Source of the DNA: Bdellovibrionales bacterium
GTDB taxonomy: Bacteria; Bdellovibrionota; FAC87; UBA2466
Length of the DNA: 34,720 bases
Reading direction: 5' to 3'
Assembly: GCA_005776395.1 (NCBI GenBank)
Contig: SXPJ01000096.1
Span: 1 to 34,720 of the forward strand
The notes under the pieces were generated by a model, which saw nothing but the letters and a program-made list of their open reading frames with translations, made no database searches and was not told the origin of the DNA. Positions 24,539 through 32,083 of this stretch are shown one piece after another (positions within the stretch are counted from its first letter, which is position 1; each line of letters begins with the position of its first letter). The position numbers and the translations under genes were made by a program.

Positions 24539-24829
24539 ATGACCATTGTTCATAAACATCTAAAAATACTAGGCAAAGTGCAGGGAGTAGGGTTTAGACA
24601 TAACGCTTTTATCTTAGCTCAGAAATTGGGTGTGACAGGATGGGTGAAAAATACCGCGGAGGGGGCTGTTGAGGTTGTTGTCGAGGGAAACTCATCAAGC
24701 GTAAATCTTTTCGTGGAATGGTGCCATGAGGGGCCTATGCACTCAGCGGTAACCTCAGTTACAGTCTTAGAATCTCGGGACCAAGATATCGCAGACTTTT
24801 CAGTCTTCACGATAAAAAAAACAACTTAA
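24539..24829 (+). CDS. acyP: Acylphosphatase
   Basis: The 96-residue protein carries the two acylphosphatase signatures: GKVQGVGFRHNAF with catalytic Arg20 and GVTGWVKNTAEGAVEVVVEG with catalytic Asn38. It hydrolyses carboxyl-phosphate bonds in small acyl phosphates. Length is normal. It is divergent from deoC with 55 bases between the start codons, and its stop is one base from the convergent pilT stop. Confidence 0.95.
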   Translation: MTIVHKHLKILGKVQGVGFRHNAFILAQKLGVTGWVKNTAEGAVEVVVEGNSSSVNLFVEWCHEGPMHSAVTSVTVLESRDQDIADFSVFTIKKTT

Positions 24830-24830
24830 C

Positions 24831-26267
24831 TCAACCTGTTTTTTTATTTTCATCTGTAATAATTTCCATATCCGAAAGAAGATCATCATTAGAGTCATCT
24901 TCCATCAAGCTTTTGAAACTATCTTGAAGACTGACTTTAGATATAGTTAAGGGAGGCATCGATTTAGGAAAAGAAACCTCTGCAACATTGGGTTTCGGTG
25001 CTGAAGGAACTTTTGGAGCCATAGGGATCTTGGGAGGAACTGTAGTAATCTTGGGCGGAGCCACAACGATTTTTTGAAGAGTCTCAACAGGAATGGATGG
25101 AGCCGTAGGTTTAGGTTCAGAAACTCCAGATGAAGGGATGGGGGTTGAAGGGAATTGAGCTTGAGCTACTTTAGGAAGAGGTTTAGCAGGAGGCTTACTT
25201 CCTTTGGCCATATTTCTAATTACAGAATCTATCAAGTTGGGATTTTCCATCAAGGGGGTGACCTCTTCAGGTTTTACCTCTTGTCTTCCCACAAGTTCTA
25301 CCATCGACTGATCCATAGTTATCATGCCCGATTTTCTCCCCACTTGAATTGCGCTTGGAATTTGGAATGTCTTACCCTCTCTGATTAAATTAGAAATAGC
25401 AGTGTTAACGACCATAATTTCATAAGCAGCCACGCGCCCACTTCCCGAAGCCTTTTTTAAAAGTGTTTGGCTCACAACCGCTTTAAGCGATTCTGCTAGC
25501 ATCGTTCTGATCATGGCTTGTTGATTAGCTGGAAATGAATCGATAATTCGATCTACAGATGATCCAGCTCCACGAGTATGAAGTGTTCCAAAAACCAAGT
25601 GCCCAGTTTCGGCTGCCGTTAGCGCTAAGGCGATTGTTTCCAAATCCCGCATCTCTCCAATTAAAATAACATCAGGATCTTCACGGAGGGCATTCTTCAA
25701 GGCATCTGCAAAAGACTTGCAGGATCCTCCAATCTCTCTCTGATTAACTAAGCTTTTTTTGCTGGTATGAATAAATTCCACAGGATCTTCAATTGTTAAG
25801 ATATGACTTTTATTTTGGGTATTAATCTGATTCACCATCGCTGCTAATGTGGTGGATTTTCCTGAGCCGGTAGGACCTGTGATTAGAACCAATCCCTTAT
25901 CAAGATTACAGAGATCGATAATCACCGGAGGAAGACCTAAATCCTCAAGTGTTGGGATCTTAACGGGTATCGTTCTTAAAACTGCAGAAATTCCTTTTCG
26001 GGTAAAGAGGATATTCAATCGAAAGTTACCGATACCTGGAACGGAGATGCTTTTATCTAGGTTTCGCTGAGACAGAAGCTTTTCTTTTTCGTCCTCTGAA
26101 ATTAACTCAAACAACATTTCAGAAATAACTTCATTATCGATTGAATTCTCATCGATAATTTCCAACTCGCCATCAATTCTTAATCGAGGAGGTTCTCCAG
26201 AAGAGAAATGAAGATCAGAAGCCCGTCTTTCAATAGAGGCTTTTAAAAAAAAATCTATTTTGGCCAT
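24831..26267 (-). CDS. pilT: PilT-type twitching ATPase with a long proline-rich C-terminal tail
   Basis: Residues 1-350 are a complete PilT-like retraction ATPase. They show the N-terminal ASDLHFSSGEPPRLRIDGEL domain, Walker A GPTGSGKST (131-139), Asp box LTIEDPVEFIH, Walker B DVILIGEMRD (about 199-208) and His box TGHLVFGTLHTRGAGSSVDR. Such hexamers drive disassembly of type IV pili. PilT normally ends near residue 345-370. Here a further ~120 residues follow: Pro, Lys, Ala and Val-rich repeats such as APPKITTVPPKIPMAPKV, then an acidic end (MEDDSNDDLLSDMEI). The ATG at 26267 has an AAGGGAG about nine bases upstream. A PilU-like paralogue is possible. Confidence 0.88.
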   Translation of the reverse strand: MAKIDFFLKASIERRASDLHFSSGEPPRLRIDGELEIIDENSIDNEVISEMLFELISEDEKEKLLSQRNLDKSISVPGIGNFRLNILFTRKGISAVLRTIPVKIPTLEDLGLPPVIIDLCNLDKGLVLITGPTGSGKSTTLAAMVNQINTQNKSHILTIEDPVEFIHTSKKSLVNQREIGGSCKSFADALKNALREDPDVILIGEMRDLETIALALTAAETGHLVFGTLHTRGAGSSVDRIIDSFPANQQAMIRTMLAESLKAVVSQTLLKKASGSGRVAAYEIMVVNTAISNLIREGKTFQIPSAIQVGRKSGMITMDQSMVELVGRQEVKPEEVTPLMENPNLIDSVIRNMAKGSKPPAKPLPKVAQAQFPSTPIPSSGVSEPKPTAPSIPVETLQKIVVAPPKITTVPPKIPMAPKVPSAPKPNVAEVSFPKSMPPLTISKVSLQDSFKSLMEDDSNDDLLSDMEIITDENKKTG

Positions 26268-26347
26268 AGCTAAAACTCCCTTAAAATTCCCATTTAGGTT
26301 AAAGGGCCCCAGATTCTTATCGGTATAAACTTCTAAATTCTTGTATT

Positions 26348-26368
26348 AAAAAGCGTTAGTCGTAACGC
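26348..26368 (-). terminator. Hairpin followed by a T-run, upstream of pilT
   Basis: On the minus strand GCGTTA-CGAC-TAACGC (26353-26368) is followed directly by five T (26348-26352), an intrinsic terminator or attenuator shape. It lies about 80 bases ahead of the pilT start codon. The stem is only six pairs. The remaining part of the 26268-26501 gap shows no other clear element. Confidence 0.4.
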
Positions 26369-26501
26369 ACGGCATCCGGTATCCATTCACAAAGAAAATC
26401 TTTTCCGACTTAAATCCCAACTACTTTTTTTCGCTTATCAAAGATAAAATTAAGCCTCTTTAATTTCTACTAAGCAGTTCATAAGTAAGCAGCTAAAAGT
26501 T

Positions 26502-28391
26502 ATGATTAAACAATTTCTTCTTTACCAAATACCAACGCCTGCTCCTAGTGTCTTCGATCAATTCTTAGGCGGGCTCTATTTAATTAAAGGGGTTCCCCTC
26601 TTTATACAACTCGCAGTTCTAATTTTATATCCTCTAGCTCTAGGTTTGCTTCTCACAGTTCGTGATACCGAAGACTCTAAAAAACAGGCGCAGACTTTGA
26701 GGCTCTCTAAGCTTTGTTCTCTCACTGCCTTTTCTCTAACCTCTTTACTTTTATTTACCCCTTGGGATGAAAGTTTTATTAACTTAAGACACTCGCTCAA
26801 CTTAACGCAAAACAATGTTTTTTCATTTAACCTATCGACACCTTCTGAGGGGACTGTTGATTTTCTAGTTTTTGCAATTTTAGGACTTGTTGGGAAACTT
26901 AAATTGCCTCTTTTGGAACTCCTTCTTTTTCAGAGCTGGCTAGGGGGACTTTTATGTATTTTAGCTATTCAATCAATAGCTAAGGCTTTAGATATACCTG
27001 GGGCTAAAAAATGGAGCATATTCATCGCCACTTTATTTCCCCCCTTAATGCTAAACTCATCTCATGGCTTTGCGACCTCAATTTTTGCAGCCGCTATTTT
27101 ATGGGCTCTTTACTTTACTTTTATTAATAGAAAATTCATCCAAGCATTTCTGGTTTTGTCTCTAATTCCTATTATTAGATGGGAGGGATTCTGGTTTTTA
27201 GCACTCAGTTATGCCTGTTTATTTCGGGATATAAATTTACTTAAAAACAGATTCCGTTCTTTAGTTCCCCTATCCATTCTAGCTCTATTGCCCACCCTGG
27301 CTTTAATGCTTTATCGAAGAGATCATTTTCAATCGTGGATTCCAGTTCCTGTTATTTACAAAAGCAGCCTAGGAAATATCTTTTACTTTATATTGGGAAT
27401 GAGAAATTTTTTTTTAGATCTCATCTCGACCTTCGGAATCGCCTTTTTAATTCCATGGATCATGACTTTGGCAGGAGAAAAGGGTTCCTTTTCAAAATTA
27501 AAAACTCTCTCTTCCCCTTTGATAATTTTAGTTTTGTTCTCCATCCCTTATTACCTCTCAGGTGGGGATTGGTTTCCTCCCGCATGGGGAAGATACCTTC
27601 TTCCTGCAATTCTATTTTTACTTGTCTCAACCTGGAAACTTTTATCTGTATTACGAATAGAACAACTTCGACTTTTCATTATAAGCTTCATCTTTAGTTT
27701 GATAATCTGCGCGGCAGCCCCGACCTCTTCATTTATCCGACTTTATCAACTCACCTTCTCTCATGGCTCAGCTCTGCTTTCCCTTAATCTAAAAAAGCGC
27801 ATAGACAACCCTATCTATCGCCCTCATTATCTCTCTCAACTGGGATTTCACTTAAAAAAAACCACAGAAATCACCGACCGAATCGGAAGTTCGGAACTAG
27901 CCACGCTGATGTATTTCTCCGAGCGGGATGCGGTTGATTTTTTGGGTCTTACCGACTTAGAACTGGCTCGTCTTCCGTTAAGACAATCCCCATCGTTTAT
28001 TCGGCAAAATCCTAAAGCGGCTGAATTACCCCTGTTGATTTTTAAGCGACTAGCACCTGAAAGGCTAATGAGTTCCCAACCTGAATATTTGTATTTATTT
28101 GATTTTATGATTGAGATTTTAATGGATCAAAAAAATACGGAGGACTGGAGCGATAACGATTATTTTAAGGCTCTACATCGGTGGGAGTCAAAATTTAAAG
28201 GGTTAGTTGACCCCTTATATGGAGGAGTAAAAAATATTTTATCCCTAGGCTATCTTCCTATTATTGTTTCGTATGACAATGATTTTTGTGCGCTCTATTT
28301 TGTTCATCGAAATAAATTAAATGAACACAAACAAAAGCTAACTCACTTGGGTTTTACTGGAAGAACTATCGAAGGAGATTTCACAAAGTAA
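26502..28391 (+). CDS. GT-C family membrane glycosyltransferase (AftB/LA_3751-like)
   Basis: The 629-residue protein has about ten to eleven membrane helices. The acidic motif W88-D89-E90 in LLFTPWDESFINLRHSLNL sits in the first large loop, as in GT-C transferases where the pattern is DDAFISFRYARNL. The following SEGTVDFLVF matches VEGYTNFLW. IIRWEGFWFL (about 224-232) and SGGDWFPPAWGRYLLP (353-368) match the RPEG and GGDW...RFLVP motifs. The family uses polyprenyl-phosphate sugars on the periplasmic side. The C-terminal ~190 residues form a soluble domain. Acceptor and sugar are not known. The stop abuts that of the convergent polymerase gene. Confidence 0.6.
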   Translation: MIKQFLLYQIPTPAPSVFDQFLGGLYLIKGVPLFIQLAVLILYPLALGLLLTVRDTEDSKKQAQTLRLSKLCSLTAFSLTSLLLFTPWDESFINLRHSLNLTQNNVFSFNLSTPSEGTVDFLVFAILGLVGKLKLPLLELLLFQSWLGGLLCILAIQSIAKALDIPGAKKWSIFIATLFPPLMLNSSHGFATSIFAAAILWALYFTFINRKFIQAFLVLSLIPIIRWEGFWFLALSYACLFRDINLLKNRFRSLVPLSILALLPTLALMLYRRDHFQSWIPVPVIYKSSLGNIFYFILGMRNFFLDLISTFGIAFLIPWIMTLAGEKGSFSKLKTLSSPLIILVLFSIPYYLSGGDWFPPAWGRYLLPAILFLLVSTWKLLSVLRIEQLRLFIISFIFSLIICAAAPTSSFIRLYQLTFSHGSALLSLNLKKRIDNPIYRPHYLSQLGFHLKKTTEITDRIGSSELATLMYFSERDAVDFLGLTDLELARLPLRQSPSFIRQNPKAAELPLLIFKRLAPERLMSSQPEYLYLFDFMIEILMDQKNTEDWSDNDYFKALHRWESKFKGLVDPLYGGVKNILSLGYLPIIVSYDNDFCALYFVHRNKLNEHKQKLTHLGFTGRTIEGDFTK

Positions 28392-29810
28392 TTAGGTGTA
28401 GTCGTCAGCTCTAGCCATCTTCATAAATTGAGTTCTGAAAATAATTAATACAGCTGATACCACAAATATACTATTGATAATACTTGTAAGATCAGAGCCA
28501 TACGTCATTACCGGCATAAGAAAACACATAAAAGTAAAATAGTAATAGCCGTTTAAAAAATAGTAGGAGAGTCGTTCTACAAATGCGATCATTAACCCCA
28601 TGAAAAACGCTACTGCGTACATTCCGAGGTAACCGTAATTCATGAATGCCTCTGCAATAAAGCTTACCCCCACACTTGTCTGATAATCATCTTGCCCAAT
28701 AATTCCATAGGTGCGCCCAAATTTATTCCAAATATGACGAGAGGGCTTATCAGACCAAAGAGCCCTTGGAACAAAAATAAAGGGAAGGGCAGAGTAGCTT
28801 TCCCCCCCCCAAAAAGGGACCTCTTTCGGTGTTTTTTCTAGAACGAACTCAAGAGAATCATCACCCGCTCTAGCAAAACCTTTCGACATATTCGAACCTA
28901 ATTTTTCCTCTTCACCTTCTTCAGCTACATCTGTATCGAGATCAACCTCTTCAATGTATTTTATATGAAGCAAAGTTCCCAGAAGATCCAAACGATCACC
29001 CACTGACATGCTTGGGTTTTCATAAATGGTTTTTCTGTAATCCACCTTCACGTTTTGTATTAGACATGCAACCACCCCTAAGAAGAATGGAAAAAATAAT
29101 CGGTTGTATTTTCTCTGAAGACAGGAGGCAATGAAAATATATCCCGCCAGATTTCCAACCATAGTAAGAAAACCGGTCGATAAAAAATACCAAACGGTTG
29201 AGAATGCAACTCCAAATCTCAGATAGAATGCTAACCTTTCATGCCCTGGTGAATTAGAGCAGAGTAAAAGCACCATGTCTGCGGCCATAGTGGCAAAGTG
29301 AAGAGTAATAAGCCAAGAAGGGAGGTTCTTAAGAAAGAGAGGAACACAGATTACATAGGTTGCAACTAGAATTAATTGAATTCTACTTAGGGAGAGTAAT
29401 TGGAATTTTTCTTTTTCAATAAACCGATAAAAAATAAATTGCCTAGAAAAGTAATAACTAACCATTATTATAGCGGTACAAAGTGTCAACTCATCTACAG
29501 ATTGAGCCGCCACTGGATATAATTCATCTAATTTTAAATTGAGCTTAATTTGATTTATTTTTCCCACTGAAAAAGTAAAAAAATGGTTAAACATTACAAA
29601 GGCGAGATAGTTAAAGTGCTGTCTTGTAAGACATATAATAAAAGGAGTTAGTTGAAGGGTCATCAATAGGTACAACTTACTGAGACTTGTCTTGGAATTC
29701 CAACTGTCATAAATCAAATAATTAAGAATCCCAGTGATAATAAGGATAGCAAAAAGAGTATAGGGATTCGCAAAAGCAATCACATTAGTTTTTTTAACTA
29801 AAGTACTCAA
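28392..29810 (-). CDS. Wzy-like O-antigen/exopolysaccharide polymerase
   Basis: The 472-residue protein has about ten membrane helices. A large loop (about 290-370) contains FIFVPRALWSDKPSRHIWNK and GVSFIAEAFMNYGYLGMYAV, matching the PRxLWxxKP and GEAYxNFGxxG motifs of Wzy-type polymerases. These join lipid-linked oligosaccharide units in the periplasm. The start is a TTG at 29810, preceded by AGAGG about five bases upstream; no ATG lies near. A TATAAT sits just upstream of this site at about 29818-29823, but without a good -35. An acidic stretch (DTDVAEEGEEEK) lies in the loop. Sequences of this family are very variable, so substrate is unknown. Confidence 0.65.
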   Translation of the reverse strand: MSTLVKKTNVIAFANPYTLFAILIITGILNYLIYDSWNSKTSLSKLYLLMTLQLTPFIICLTRQHFNYLAFVMFNHFFTFSVGKINQIKLNLKLDELYPVAAQSVDELTLCTAIIMVSYYFSRQFIFYRFIEKEKFQLLSLSRIQLILVATYVICVPLFLKNLPSWLITLHFATMAADMVLLLCSNSPGHERLAFYLRFGVAFSTVWYFLSTGFLTMVGNLAGYIFIASCLQRKYNRLFFPFFLGVVACLIQNVKVDYRKTIYENPSMSVGDRLDLLGTLLHIKYIEEVDLDTDVAEEGEEEKLGSNMSKGFARAGDDSLEFVLEKTPKEVPFWGGESYSALPFIFVPRALWSDKPSRHIWNKFGRTYGIIGQDDYQTSVGVSFIAEAFMNYGYLGMYAVAFFMGLMIAFVERLSYYFLNGYYYFTFMCFLMPVMTYGSDLTSIINSIFVVSAVLIIFRTQFMKMARADDYT

Positions 29811-29902
29811 GTTGCCTCTAATTATAGGGGAATTAAGAAAAGGGTTGTTCGAATTCCTTATCGGTAAAAACCCATAAAAACTTAAACCATTTTTTATGAA
29901 AA

Positions 29903-31345
29903 TTAAATTGCTAATAAGACAATGGAAATAATAACCACTGTCACACCCCAGGTCGTTTTGTCTTTAAGTGCAAAAATTAGGGGGTCTTCAGTGACCTGCC
30001 CTCTAGCCCCTAAAATCCACAGGCGATTAATCCAATATAATAGACAGGGGGTTACAAACCATAAAAGACTCGGACTCTGATACAACCGCTTAACCTCTCC
30101 AGTGCTTAGGTACAAAGCCAAAATTAAAATCGATAATATGGAGGTTGAAATACCAGAGACAAGAACTGTTAATAAATCCTGAGGGTCATAGGAACGCCGC
30201 CCCACAGGTCCTTTTACTAAACTTAAGGATTGAATCTTTAACTCGGAGTATCGTTTAACCATTGCTAATCCAAAAAAGAAAAAAACTGAAAAACTCAAAA
30301 GCCACTCAGAAACCATAGTGTCAGAAGCAGCCCCCCCAGCAAAAATTCTCAACGTATAAAACCCCGCTAGAAAAACCACATCCATTACCAAACTTTTCTT
30401 AACCCAAAAAGAGTAAATGATATTCATTAATAAGTATGACCCCAAAACTAAAAAAATTTCTCGGCCTAGCCCCCAACAAACTGAAAATGAAACAAACAAA
30501 CAGGCCGGCATCAAAAACAAAGCCGTTCTCAAAGAAAGGTTGCCTGAAGCGAGTGGTCGATGTTTTTTAGATCCCTGTTTTCTGTCAGATGATAAATCAC
30601 AGATGTCATTGAATACATAAACCGTCGAGGCTAAAAAAGAGAAGGCTACAAAGGCTCTAAGAGAATTAATCCAAGGTAGAATTTCAACAAATCGATGAGC
30701 GGCAAATACAGGAAGAAGAACCAATATATTTTTGGTCCATTGATAGACTCGAATCTGTTTTGTGATTAGAGCTAAAAAATTATTTTCATCAAAAATGTAC
30801 TCAGTATATTTATTAAGCTTATTAATTTGACTAACTAAAATTGACGAGGGATTAATCGCGATTACCTTATTGCATTCAGACCAAACCTTTAGATCGCTAA
30901 AACTATCTCCAATATATGTCATGGAGCTACTAGAGTAGTTTTCTTTTAAGTAATTTATTTTTTTCTGCCCTTTTAGATTCTCTTTCTGACTTCCAATGGA
31001 ATCATCAAAAACTCTTAAAAGGTCCGAAACTTTATTAACATCTTCTTGTAGGGCAGCAGAGAGTAGAATGGTTCTTTCACCTCTCTCCTTAGCGCTTCTT
31101 GCTCTACTCAATACTTCAGATCGATAGGGTAAAGCTGAATAATCCAGTTCCACATTTTCATTAAGCCATTTTTTAAAGGCTAGTTTGCCTCGAAACAGAA
31201 AAAAAGGAGCTTTGAGTAACCTCAATGGGGATTCAATTCCTAACTTCACAAGCTTCTCTAATAGTAGGTCTGTTTTGAGCAGGGAGTCATCCATGTCTAC
31301 AACAAAAATAGGCTGTGACTCATTTGTGAGAGATTGAACTTTCAT
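29903..31345 (-). CDS. HAD-UbiA fusion: putative polyprenyl-phosphate phosphoribosyltransferase with N-terminal HAD phosphatase-like domain
   Basis: From ATG 31345 the protein has 480 residues (an in-frame TTG at 31357 would add four). Residues 10-160 are a HAD domain: nucleophile Asp17 and Asp19 in IFVVDMDDSLL, Ser96 in TILLSAAL, a Lys near 125-129, and Asp147/Asp151 in YIGDSFSDLKVW. Residues 195-480 are UbiA-like with about eight helices. NDICDLSSDRKQ (246-257) and KHRPLASG supply the metal-diphosphate site, MDVVFLAGFYTLRIFAGGAA the second acidic region, and VTEDPLIFAL a C-terminal motif. These features resemble 5-phosphoribosyl-1-pyrophosphate:decaprenyl-phosphate synthases of arabinan pathways. 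The HAD part might remove the 5'-phosphate (inference). Confidence 0.75.
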   Translation of the reverse strand: MKVQSLTNESQPIFVVDMDDSLLKTDLLLEKLVKLGIESPLRLLKAPFFLFRGKLAFKKWLNENVELDYSALPYRSEVLSRARSAKERGERTILLSAALQEDVNKVSDLLRVFDDSIGSQKENLKGQKKINYLKENYSSSSMTYIGDSFSDLKVWSECNKVIAINPSSILVSQINKLNKYTEYIFDENNFLALITKQIRVYQWTKNILVLLPVFAAHRFVEILPWINSLRAFVAFSFLASTVYVFNDICDLSSDRKQGSKKHRPLASGNLSLRTALFLMPACLFVSFSVCWGLGREIFLVLGSYLLMNIIYSFWVKKSLVMDVVFLAGFYTLRIFAGGAASDTMVSEWLLSFSVFFFFGLAMVKRYSELKIQSLSLVKGPVGRRSYDPQDLLTVLVSGISTSILSILILALYLSTGEVKRLYQSPSLLWFVTPCLLYWINRLWILGARGQVTEDPLIFALKDKTTWGVTVVIISIVLLAI

Positions 31346-31357
31346 GAATAGTCCCAA

Positions 31358-31410
31358 AAAAGAGAGAAAAAAAGGAAAGGAAAAAAGACCTTATAGATCT
31401 ATTCTATAAG
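31358..31410 (-). promoter_or_regulatory. Palindrome and pyrimidine-rich leader upstream of the HAD-UbiA gene
   Basis: A perfect 7-bp inverted repeat CTTATAG/CTATAAG (31390-31396 and 31404-31410, loop 7) overlaps a possible -10 (TATAAG). On the minus strand it is followed by about 30 bases that are almost entirely T and C before the gene. It could be a promoter/operator or a weak terminator. No decision is possible from sequence. Confidence 0.3.
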
Positions 31411-31540
31411 TAACTACAAAGTAATCAATGGCTAGATAGTGGGCAGTGCATTATCTAGAGAGCCAGATTTGTGAGTCCCATTTTCCAATTATTGTTTTGG
31501 CTAATTGGGTTCTTTCTAAATAACGCTAGAGGACTAGTCG

Positions 31541-31828
31541 TCACTCTAGGGCTTTGCATAGTTTGTAAAGGTGACGAGCGAGTTTGTCCGTGATTTCACT
31601 CAATTCAGCGTTATGAATCTCAAGTAATTGAAGAGCTGCTACGCTTTCACGAAAACTGCCAAGAGCAATACGGTAAAATCTTGCTCTGTCTTTAGGACTG
31701 GGTTTAGCCGAACCCTCTGCGAGATTTAAAGCCACACTTGAAGCTGCTCGTTGCAATTGCCCCTTCAGATGACAGGGCACTTTAAATTTCGAAACCAAGC
31801 GATAAAATTGAACGGCCAATTCATACAT
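31541..31828 (-). CDS. Four-helix-bundle protein (S23/23S rRNA intervening-sequence family)
   Basis: The 95-residue protein matches the small four-helix-bundle family first found inside 23S rRNA intervening sequences. Signature segments are QLQRAASSVALNLAEGSAK (about 25-43) and DRARFYRIALGSFRESVAAL, followed by a C-terminal helix. Typical members have 110-125 residues, so the N-terminal helix here is somewhat short. No rRNA gene is nearby, so this is a free-standing copy, as is common in many genomes. Molecular function is unknown; related proteins assemble into pentamers. It interrupts the glycan block between the HAD-UbiA and carbamoyltransferase genes. Confidence 0.8.
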   Translation of the reverse strand: MYELAVQFYRLVSKFKVPCHLKGQLQRAASSVALNLAEGSAKPSPKDRARFYRIALGSFRESVAALQLLEIHNAELSEITDKLARHLYKLCKALE

Positions 31829-32083
31829 TCATTCAGTCCATTTGACCGCGCCAGTCTATCTTTATTCGAACGGCAGGGGCTTCCTCCCTTTTCAACCCCT
31901 TCTGCCGCTTATGAGAATCATGGGGATCAGAATGTCTCTTTGGGGAGTAATTTCGTTACAAGATCGGGAGATTTTTTGCTGCGGGCAATACCTAGCCGCC
32001 GATCCGAAACCGTGACTACGCGGGATAAAATTATTAGAGAAGAAACCCACAATGATAATGGCTATTATCCGTATAGACGCTAA
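31829..32083 (+). pseudogene. Possible 3' remnant of an unrecognised gene
   Basis: A plus-strand frame stays open across the whole gap and stops at 32083, directly against the stop codon of the convergent carbamoyltransferase gene. Its translation contains SLGSNFVTRSGDFLLRAIPS and DNGYYPYRR at the end. There is no credible start inside the gap; the first ATG (31751) lies antisense within the four-helix-bundle gene. The stretch looks more GC-rich, with CGG/CGC codons, than its surroundings. It may be the tail of a gene lost on its 5' side, or chance. Confidence 0.25.

Noticed and set aside
24484-24546. 21-residue N-terminal extension of DeoC
   Set aside because: It overlaps the divergent acylphosphatase start codon and spans the likely deoC promoter; DeoC proteins begin near the ATG at 24483.
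31541-31828. 23S rRNA intervening sequence at this site
   Set aside because: The protein family occurs in such intervening sequences, but no rRNA sequence surrounds it here.
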